From the NCBI GenBank assembly GCA_019426215.1, contig CM033394.1:40732423-40796422 (forward strand): a stretch of 64,000 nt of DNA, in the 5' to 3' direction. Positions 22,421 through 31,586 of the stretch are shown one piece after another. The stretch is from Buddleja alternifolia. Taxonomy: Eukaryota; Streptophyta; Magnoliopsida; Lamiales; Scrophulariaceae. A model generated the notes under the pieces. It was not told where the DNA came from. It made no database searches and saw only the letters and a list, made by a program, of their open reading frames with translations. The translations under genes were made by a program, and so were the position numbers. Within the stretch, counting starts at the first letter, position 1, and the number at the start of each line of letters is the position of its first letter.

Positions 22421-23311
22421 TTTTCGACTTATATGCAATTCAGCCCCAAGAGTTGCCTTGTTTGGGAAATAGCCCCAAGACTTGGAGCAGATCACATATG
22501 GGCCGGCACCATGTACCGGCTTAACAACCAATCAAGCGCTCGATCAACATAGTGCTAATCTGGTGTCGGGGATTGCACCACACACCCGCAGACTAGCCAA
22601 TCAGCTTCTTCCTTGACTGGGAGCGCATTAGGTGTAGGCGGTTGCACCCCCAGTTGTGCACTTCAGCCTCTTTCTTTTTAAAAATTGCAAATTGACCATA
22701 AAACTTTGAATTTTGATCAATTAGGTCATTTCAAATTGGTCCCTCAATTTTCAATTTGAACAATTTAGTCCCCCAAACTAAGTGAACCATTTTCTATACG
22801 ATCGCCGTCTTCGATTGTATGATTGTGGTCATTTAATTGCGTATCTTCATATCGATACATTGATTCCAAATACAACCCACAATTTAAGTGATACACTTTG
22901 TTAATTAATTTCACATTTACCCAAATTCGAATTTGAGTAATTAAATACTCTAAATTTATCTACTCGAAACGCAAATTAATTTAAGCTAAAGACATTCCGC
23001 TTCTGACACACGAAATTTACTTAAATCTCTAATCAAAATTGTGTGTAATTACAATTTACTCAATCAAAATTGTCAACACTCTCCAAAGATGAGATATTGG
23101 AATTTGTAATTCTTGACCTTATGTGTTACTCTTCTCCACAAAGATAGAGTTGAATCATCATCAAACTAAACCTCCATTCGTGTTCAATATCATTAAGTCT
23201 CTTATGAAAGGAAAAACTATAAACACACCGGAGTAATAAGAACCCATGAGAAAAAATTGAACCTTTTAGCTATTAATTAGAAGATGATAGACAAATTGAA
23301 CTCATAGATCT
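22421..23311. other. Unassigned sequence between blocks A and B
   Basis: No gene is visible. A GC-richer patch (22490-22670; GTGTAGGCGGTTGCACCCCC) is followed by AT-rich sequence. The mixture looks like decayed retroelement DNA, but no domain or LTR could be identified. Confidence 0.35.
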
Positions 23312-23314
23312 TTA

Positions 23315-23759
23315 GGCTCTGTTTGGATGTGTTTTCATTTCATTTTCAACTGTCATTTTCTAAAATATATGGGAGAACGTGTTTTTTGATTTTTGTGTAA
23401 GAAAAGTGAAAAAAGAAGATGTGTTTGGTTGTGTTTTTGAAAATAGTTGAAATTTGTGAGTGTGAGATGTGAAATGATTGAAAAGTAATGATTAGATAAT
23501 AGTGATAGGTGAAGAGAGAGAGAGATGATGTGATGGGTGGAAGAGAGAGAGAAGATAGTGATGGGTGGATGTGAGAGAAAATGCTAGATAAGTGATGTGA
23601 AATTTAATTTTAAATAAATGATTGAAATTTCTCGGGAACGTAAAAACAAGAATGAAAATGAGAATATTTTCAGTTAAAAACAGTGTAAAGTGTGTATTTC
23701 CATATTCATCTGAAAATGAAAATGGAAAAAGTGGGATGAAAGCACAAACAAACAGAGCC
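23315..23759. mobile_element. Tourist / PIF-Harbinger-like MITE
   Basis: Inverted ends GGCTCTGTTTGGATGTG...AACAGAGCC, flanked by the 3-bp duplication TTA (23312-23314 and 23760-23762), both typical of Tourist-like elements. The 445-base body has a purine-rich GAGAGA section and no ORF. Confidence 0.85.
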
Positions 23760-24199
23760 TTAGCCTTTTCACGGTGGGCCCACTAATATTTTTGGCTGTG
23801 AAGTAAGATGGAACTCTAATTTGATGATAATTAAGTTTTATTCTTGTAGGGAAGAAAAAGTCCTAAGGTGACAGAAACCTTACTTGTGATTTTGCCCCAT
23901 GAATTATATAATTAACTCAATTTTTACCGGTCAAACCGATCAGATCTCGTTTATTGACGGTAATTGTTAAGTATAGGATGAAAAGTTTACATAAGAGTTA
24001 CTTAAGAGTACCTAATATTTAAGTGGAAGCATGTAATTGGCCAGTTCAGTTATTAACTAAACATTTGCATCCTAACCCTATAATTAGAAGACACATATAT
24101 ATAAGACTATGTAAGCTGGAAAACGTCTATGAAATTTAGATGATGATGAAGCAATAAAGTGGCCACAAAATATATACATTACAAAACCACATATTTTTA

Positions 24200-24208
24200 T
24201 ATATATAA
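24200..24208 (+). promoter_or_regulatory. Candidate TATA box of membrane-protein gene copy B
   Basis: TATATATAA lies 52 bases before the ATG and is positionally conserved with copy A (1200-1206). The AT-repeat background makes this tentative. Confidence 0.3.
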
Positions 24209-24259
24209 TGACTATTGATCTCTATATTAATTAATGAAGAGGTCACCAGATAGCTAGCT

Positions 24260-24888
24260 ATGGCTTCCAGTTCTTTCTCCTTTTGCAGTTTAAGAAATTC
24301 ACATCTCTCCAGGCTTGAGGTACAACTCCCTCCTCCTCAAATCAGATCCCAAAGCTTCTCCGATGAAGGTACAACATGGATGCTTTTATCCATTATATAT
24401 TTTACTTCTTACATAAAATAATTAATAATAAAAAAAATAAAAAAACATGTTTGCTACAACACACGATTCATGATCCTTTTTTTCTTGCAGAATCTTTACT
24501 TTAAGATAACTTATACTATAGAAAAAACACAAACACATATATATACATATATATATAAAAATATAATATAGTATAGTAGTTGATAATTTCTATATGTGAA
24601 TTATTTATAGGAAATTCTTCAAATGAAGTGGATGCAAACTTGAGAGTTTTAAGATACAGAATGGAAAAATTGAGGATGAAGGAAAGGTTAAAGGCATGTG
24701 ACAAACTGGGGAATATTGGATGGAATTACAAACACGGATACGACGACGTACGGAAGAAAAATGCCATGTTCTTGCTATCAATTAACCTTGTCAGTATAGT
24801 TGGCAGCACAATTGGATTTGTTTTTGTAGGTGGGTCTTTTTGCATTTTCCTAGTTGCATTAATATTTAATCATGGAAAAATTAATTAA
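24260..24888 (+). CDS. Small putative plastid-targeted membrane protein, copy B (two exons)
   Basis: Exon 1 is 24260-24368, the intron 24369-24610 (GT...AG, phase 1) and exon 2 24611-24888 (TAA), giving 128 aa. It is a close paralogue of the product of 1269-1908: same transit-peptide-like N-terminus (MASSSFSFCSLRNSH), same charged middle and same hydrophobic C-terminal segment (STIGFVFVGGSFCIFLV). It keeps a KIN tail that is also present in the decayed third copy (58555-58698, ending RQIN), so this end is probably ancestral and copy A's earlier stop derived. Exons are more similar than intron and flanks, which suggests the protein is or was under constraint. Function is unknown. A uORF (ATGAAGAGG...) precedes the ATG. 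Confidence 0.85.
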
Positions 24889-25133
24889 ATGAAGATAATT
24901 CATTGTTTTCTTAACTTTAATATATCTTTCATCATGTCATGCCTAGAGTAGCTTTATTTGTTTAAATTCAAATAATCCGTGTAATTATTTGTAATTACAT
25001 ACAATTATCGTCAAAATATATAATGAGGTAATATAAAAGTTGCATCTTCTATTATCCAAAGAGTAAAAAAAAAAAAATTACACTTTCTCGTGCATGATTG
25101 GCCATGTGATTAATTAGTTCTCTCCATGAGAGT

Positions 25134-25527
25134 GGGGAAAATTACATTTTCATCCCATAACTTTGCTCAAGTTCAATTTTAATCCCACTCCTTATGGATT
25201 TCTCAGATTTAGTCTTATAACTTTCAAAATATCTCACATTTAGTCCCAACAGAAGTTTTATGTGTGAATGACACATGATATTGAATAGAAATATCGTGAT
25301 ATTGAATATAATTCGATTATAAGTGCATTCATACAGAAATTCGCCGTCAAGAAACCCAGTCAAAAGGTTGACTAACTTAGTTGACCGTTAAAACTTGGAT
25401 GGAAACTTCAGTTGAGACGAAATATGAGACATTTTGAAAGTTATGAGACTACAGATGAAAAATACGTAATGAATGAGATCAAAATTGAACTTGAGCAAAG
25501 TTATGGGATGAAAATTGCAATTTTCCC
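25134..25527. mobile_element. Foldback MITE, Mutator-like family, in block B
   Basis: Almost perfect inverted arms: GGGGAAAATTACATTTTCAT and CCATAACTTTGCTCAAGTTC on the left, GAACTTGAGCAAAGTTATGG and ATTGCAATTTTCCC on the right. Flanked by a 9-base near-duplication, CATGAGAGT (25125-25133) and CATGGGAGT (25528-25536), as expected for Mutator-like elements. Block A has the empty site CTCACATGGGAGTG. Confidence 0.8.
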
Positions 25528-25536
25528 CATGGGAGT

Positions 25537-25744
25537 GTATTTGAAATTAGGACCATGTGTGAAACAAATTAGGTTGTAGTCAAATTTCAAGATATAAGTA
25601 AAGTTACAATTTTATTTTATTTTATGCAAAATTACATCGTCCAGTGAGTATACTACCTTTTGCGTCAAGTATATGCCATGGTTTGAGCCGTAATCAATAG
25701 CAGTTTAAACTCACAGCTAATTTGGCCATATTAGATGTTTCATA
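25537..25744 (+). other. Block B flank, left of the gypsy 2 complex
   Basis: It is colinear with block A up to about 25660 (CTACCTTTTGCG). The remaining 80 bases are unassigned and may be the worn left part of the CACTA element whose right end is at 38172-38301. Confidence 0.4.
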
Positions 25745-26634
25745 TTGCCATGAGTTCCATCGGCTCCAGCTTTTCCTTTGCTTTAGCCATCCTACCGAGA
25801 TCTGCCCAGCCGGATCTGGTAGACACGAAGCTACTTGAATCATCCTCTAGATCTTTATCACACCTATCTGGAGCCCGATAGTGGCGTTTCTGCAGGTCGC
25901 CCTTCCCAGGTACGTCACGGTGCGAGTGCTGTATCAGCTGATGCAGTTCTTCATCATACTTTTGTTCTTTTTATAGCCCAAGTCGGGGTGCCCAACCTGC
26001 CAGGTCATCCCCATCCTCCAGGTCTAGACGACGAATGTGACGTTCCTCTGGAGCCAAGTACTTTTTCCGAGGCGCAATGCCTCCTCTCTCTCCTTTCTCT
26101 TCCGGATACTCCGGCCTTTTAGCACGTTTGCCCGAGTTGCCATCAGGGGTGACGTCGTTGACACCCCCAACCTCCGCGTTTCCAGCTTTGGATGCTCCTT
26201 TTTAAGGAGGGGACAAAATCATCCCTACATGCACGATCTGCCACACCTGCAAGTTTAAAATCTACCACCTTGGTGACAGCCTTGCCGATGACTCCTTCTA
26301 GCCTTTGAACGATGAGATCCATGCTCAACACACTTTGAGGGAAAACGTTATTTCCCTCCATCAGGCCTTCCGGCGAGTCGTCTAACACAGGATCTTGCAA
26401 GTCATTTGCCGAGCGCCTTACCAGGTGCGCCGATGTCTCAGGTATGGACTGTTCTTCTCCAGGCGGGAGTATCATCGCCTTTTTCCCTCTCTCAATGTCG
26501 TCACCTCCATTTCTCATTTCCATGACGTTCCCTTCCGCCACTAAAAATTATTACAGTAAAAGAAAGTATTTTTTTCGAAAAAATATGATTACCTCACGCA
26601 TTTTTTGCTCAGATTTCCCAAAGACGGCACCAAT
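25745..26634 (-). mobile_element. Truncated sister of gypsy element 2: gag fragment and primer binding site
   Basis: The fragment is about 90 percent identical to 36728-37619 of the complete element. It includes the gag start (MAEGNVMEMRNGGDD, ATG at 26541 on the minus strand) and a primer-binding-site-like sequence (CACCAATT, 26628-26635) next to the LTR 26635-27190. A frameshift after about codon 110 breaks the ORF. It ends abruptly at TTGCCATGAG (25745). The LTR 26635-27190 is therefore shared: 3' LTR of the complete element and 5' LTR of this fragment. Confidence 0.8.
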
Positions 26635-27190
26635 TGATGTGTGTGGGTTTCACATCAATAATATTTATATTAAAATATGTGAGATATGAGTATTATGGCG
26701 AGATTAATATATAATATAAAAGCAATAATGTAAATGACAAGAGATTTAACGTGGTTCGGTCTAAAAATTAGACCTACGTCGACGGGGTGAAGAGTTCGGG
26801 TCCCTTTATTGATGTTGGAGCTCGGTATATATACAAAATTTGATGTGGGGTTAAATAGGGTAGGTTAACTATGCTAAATATACATTTGGTAATAAGAATA
26901 AATCATACTCTATCTTAACGAGGCTACAATCAATTTGGATATAATTGGGAAAGATAGGCCGAATCTCCGCAGGTCCATATATGGTAAGATTGAGGATTGA
27001 TTGGATCTTGTCTCCTAGTTGTCCACAATCAGCGCTGCCCTACCTGTGCAGGTCGGGTTATCTGGGTCTCCAGCTAAGGCTGTCCGAATATGATGTCTTC
27101 TAGAAGGATTCAAGTCCACGAAACCATTGGGTTTGGGCCCGTACGATGTTAGACAACCTAGTTTGGCCCAAAGACGGATTTCTACCCACA
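26635..27190 (-). repeat. 3' LTR of gypsy element 2, shared with truncated sister
   Basis: A 556-base LTR beginning TGATGTGTGTGGG and ending CTACCCACA on the plus strand. It is about 93-95 percent identical by eye to 37620-38171. The polypurine tract follows on the plus strand as TTCCCCCCAACTCT (27198-27211). Confidence 0.88.
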
Positions 27191-27924
27191 TCAATAGTTC
27201 CCCCCAACTCTAAAGTTTGACGTAGTCAAGCTGTAAGAGTTGAAAAGATATAATTGATATGGGCCGAGCTGACAAAACTCTAGGTATACAGGTGGAAAAC
27301 AAGCTGAATCGAGAAATGCCGAAGGAATCTTCAATCGATCCAAGTATGGCAACCTGACCAGCGGAGCTCGGGAATGCCTTCCTGTGTAGGTCTGGAGAAA
27401 ACCCTATTCGCGAGTTTGACTAGCCGATTGGACTTCTCCATGTCGCTACAGTTATTGCCTCAGAACTCGAGAAAGCCGCGCCATCATCATGACCACGGTA
27501 GATGATGCCGCCGTAACTTCCCCTAGGTATGTGCTTGATGACTGCCACATGTACGGCTAGGGATAAAGCCCGCTTCTTTCCTTGTAAGTTATTTTTATTT
27601 TTTATTTAAATTTTTGAAAAGGTAACTTAAAGAAAACTGCCGATTTTATTTCCTTTTTTCCAGATTTTTTTCTCGGCATTAAAATCAGAAAAAACCCTTT
27701 TCCTCCTCCTCTTCTTCAATTCTTCTCTTCCAGGGGCAGTTACCCACGTTCATTGCCCACTTCCTTAGGTATTGCACGTTTCTCTCCCTCTTCTTCTTTT
27801 ATTTGTTGGTTGCTTTATTTGTTTTGTGTGTTGCGCCTGTTGTGAGAAGAATTCCCAAAATCTTGTTGTGTTGTTTGTTGTTGCCTTTATTTTCTTTCTT
27901 TGTTGTGAGAAGAATTCCCGAAAT

Positions 27925-30191
27925 ATGTCGAACAGTCTCGGCTCTGATTCTCAGAATCGGGGTGAGCCTCGTGATTTACTGGAGACTGCCTCCGATTCTG
28001 AGGAGAAAACTTCGTCGTTTGTACGTGATTTGTACAGTGTCACCGAGGGTGACAAGGTCATCGATGTCGAGTCCTCCGAAATTGAGTCTGACGGGCGTAA
28101 TACTACCCTCATCTCCTCCCCTTCTCAAGGTAAAAACCCAGGAAGTAGTCGAGTCGGAGCCCTAGATGTCATAGGAGCTCTCCAGTCGCATTTTACTCTT
28201 CAACAAGAACAAAAGATATGTCATGCGTATGGTATATCTGAGAGATACCAGATCGTAGTCCCAACTGCGCAGGATAGGCCGCATCGCCCTCCCCTAGGCT
28301 ATACCTCTTTTTACGTCGCCCATCTCCGGGCAGGTCTGCATTTCCCCATTCCTCACCTCTTGATTGAGATAGCCAATAGGTACCGCATTCCACTAAACCA
28401 ATTTGCCCCCAATGCCATTCGTATGATGACCGGTTTTGTTGTGCTTCTCCGCCATTATGGCCATTCAGCCACGGCCGAACTTTTTAACTCTTTGTTCTTA
28501 CCCCCGCTCTATCTCCTCAGATAGTGGAGTTTTTTACCTTACCTCCCGAGGTCAGGCTACCTTCTTAGCTACCCACCCCACTGAGAAGAAGGGGAAATAC
28601 AACTATTTTTTTATCACCCCACCTCCAGGTGAGCTCTGGGATTTTCGTCATGAATTCCTGGAAAAGGTAGATGGGACCCATCCTTACCCGCCCCGCCATT
28701 TGTCTTCATACCCTCATCAACTTGTGCACTATCTGAATTTTACCCCTCGTGATGTGGGTAAGCTTGTAGATGACCGTTTGTTACACAATATTGGCTTCAG
28801 CCCTGTTGGGGTGGATCTGCAGGGTGAGACCTTAGGTAGTGCTCTGTGTGACATTTTATACATGTTTGTTCTGTAGTTTTCAGGTTGATATCTCTCGTAT
28901 CTAAATGTTGTTTGCTGTTTTGTTTGTTTTCCAGAAGAGCTAATGGATGCTTCGCGTGCCAAGGATGCTTTCAAACGTAGGAAGAAGCCCCCTCCAGCGT
29001 CGGAGTCTCCTCTGCCACTACCTCTCCCAGGTGTGCCACCCCAGGTGGTACAATCTCCAGCTACGCCCTTGGAAGCTATGTCCTCTCCTACCTTGGGCCA
29101 GGGAGAGCAATCTCTCCCACTTTGCGATCCAGCCTTGGCGTCGGAGATAGCCTCGGGAAAGAGGCCTGCAGCCTCGGCGACTCCCTTGGACAGTCGCCCA
29201 GCTAAGCCTGGTAATTCAGGTATTACCATCAAGGAGCTCATGCCTGACCTACAGCTCAGGACTGCAGATCCTCCAGCCTCCCGGACTCAATCCAAGGCTC
29301 AAGATCCTACTCCCACTTCTGCTTTGAGGAGTAACGATATTGCAGTGGTGCTGGACTTTATCCAGAGGCTACCCAACTCACTTGATCGTCACTACCTGGA
29401 GAATTTGACTCCACGCGAGGCTTCTCGAGCTACACTGCTTCTCATGCCCAAAGCAAGTCTTGTTATTCTCTAGGCATTCGTGTTTCATTAGTCTCTTTAT
29501 ATAAATGTTTTATTTTTCTTCACGGAAGTTCCGTATGCTAGTTGGTCGTGCCTTGACGGATCAGTACCAAAATGTTGAGGTGGACGACCTGCAGAAGAAG
29601 CTTTCTAGGGTCCAGGAGCAGCAGAAGAAATCCCAGGAGTCCTGGTCTTTTAAGGAGAAGAATTTGCACCAGGACCTGAAGAATCTTCATACAGACTACC
29701 AGAAGCTACTGGGTGAAAAGGTGGATTTGGAGGTAGCCTTAGCTGCACAGGCAACACAAAGGCAGGCGGAGCTGGAGGAAGCCCTGAATACGGAGCGCCA
29801 GAACTGGATAGCTAACTTCCCTACCTCGGCTGAAGGCCAGAAGCTCCTCACCAAATTCAAAGATGATTTCCTTGCTTCCAAGGAATTTTCTGACCTGGTT
29901 GATGACAAATCTATAGAATTTTTTGTCAAAGGCTTTGATGGCTGCGCTGCTCAGTTCCGGGCCAAGGGTTATCCTCCCGAGGGTGTGTCTAATGACTTTC
30001 TGGTCCCATAAGTGGCCATAGAGGTTGCTGTAGCTACTCCCGGAGATCCCCCTTCTGTAGGTCTGGTCGTCCCACCTGCCGCAAGCCAGCCCGACGAAGT
30101 TATTGCTGACCAGCCTGCAGGTGCTGCTGATCCTTCCCCTGGTGTTGCCATTGCCGATGCTGCTGTTGCTGGGGCCGAGCCCGCCGAGTGA
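27925..30191 (+). pseudogene. Spliced accessory gene on the strand opposite to gag-pol, gypsy element 2
   Basis: Exon 1 is 27925-28823. It starts MSNSLGSDSQNRG and has the PF04195-like domain: HRPPLGYTSFYVAHLRAG, then after a 1-base insertion in the C5 run at 28501-28505 the part GVFYLTSR ... KYNYFFITPPPGE. Intron 1 is 28824-28934 (GTGAGA...CCAG, phase 1), exon 2 28935-29452 (Pro-rich linker, then HYLENLTPREASRATLLL), intron 2 29453-29528 (phase 0, donor GCAAGT, i.e. a GC-AG intron) and exon 3 29529-30191. Exon 3 has a long coiled coil (VDDLQKKLSRVQEQQKK ...), one in-frame TAA at 30009-30011, and an Ala/Pro-rich tail. Intron positions and phases equal those of the gene at 12188-14646. Function is unknown; a nuclear or particle-associated role would be speculation. 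Confidence 0.75.
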
Positions 30192-31586
30192 AAACATTTT
30201 GCTGACTTTTGGTGGCCGTATGTGGCTTTTTAGACAATTTTTATTTTTATGTGCTGATTTGGTTTTGTGCACATGTAGCTCTTGGACAATTTATTTTTAC
30301 TATGCTTGTTTTGCCAGACCTGTCCTTAATTGGGACGGGAAAAACTGCTTGGTTTTTAAATGTTTTAATATGATGCCTACTTATATATACTCTTCACGTA
30401 CTATCTGATTTGCTTGGAAAATTAAAAACTTACCTGTGCCACGCCATAGTTCTCTCTTAGGCTTTTGAATCATACCTGTATACTTTGCCAAAAATATGGA
30501 GAAACACGAAAATTTTTTACTTCTTTCAAGGGAGCAAGTTAGTCTTTCATACATATATCCAAATTATACCCTTGGTAACAATGAAATAAACAATGCAATC
30601 ATACCTCCACCGGTACTTTCACTTTCCATACCTACAACGTTTGATATACATGAAAAATTCCAAGTACTCCTTTCAAGATCAAATAAACTGGTTAGTCATC
30701 AGGTAATACCACCAGACCTGAATTGAGTTGTAGCTGCAGCTCTGGTCGGGGGGCCTTACCTCAAATCGCCCGTCAATTCTTTGTATCTTCTTGACACATA
30801 CAATCATGTGGACTTGTATTGTCATTATGCAATCATGGGGAGTTGTATCAGGATCAAACACCCTTACTTTCTCACATGCAATCGTGGAGACTTGCATTGG
30901 CAATCATGGAGACTTGCCCACGGGATCGAACACCCGTCAACAAGCGCGTACAATCGTGGGGACTTGCACCGCATCTATGCAATCGTGGAGACTTGCATTT
31001 GCCGCCTGCCTTATTACATCTTTCTCTCCCCTCCGTACACAAATTTCTTAAACGGGCTTGGGTGGCCAGCCCTTACCGCAGGTATCCTGCCTTATTTCCC
31101 ACATTTCTCCATACCTTCCCTCCTTATTTCTTCTCCAACCTTATAGCTTCTCTTTTCTCCTTGTCGCTCCAAACCCCGATCTTCCTAGGACAGGTCCTGG
31201 AACTACCCCGAAGGTGATTCCTCACCTAGTCCCTCCTTATTTCCTCTTGGTATAGGGCCTTCGGGTTCGCCACCGATTTTACGCCTAACATCACGGACCC
31301 CGGCTACCTACCCAGGTGGTGCATTCCTAGTCCTCTGATTACCTCTCTTTCACCAGCTACCCTTACTCCATAGTTCAATCATCAATTTATATACATATAC
31401 ATCATACCAAATTACATAATAAAATAAATTCTTACTAGACTTCCGGAGCTTTGCATCTGACCTTGCAAAGAAGGCATTACATTCTTAGGTATTACCTGAA
31501 AACACAATCATAACTTCAACCAAAAAACTTTAGCGGTTTCATGAGCCAACACATAAAAAATGTAAAATAAAGCAAATTGCGAATAA
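30192..31586. repeat. Spacer of gypsy element 2 with a dispersed 20-base motif
   Basis: There is no credible gene here. Between 30801 and 31000 the motif CAATCRTGGRGACTTGCA occurs six times with irregular spacing (near 30801, 30831, 30879, 30901, 30950, 30979). This is the same position in the element as the minisatellite of gypsy element 1. Confidence 0.6.

Noticed and set aside
29739..30272. Minus-strand ORF of 177 aa within the accessory gene of element 2
   Set aside because: It is a shadow of the coiled-coil exon, has no domain, and the plus frame matches the homologue in element 1.
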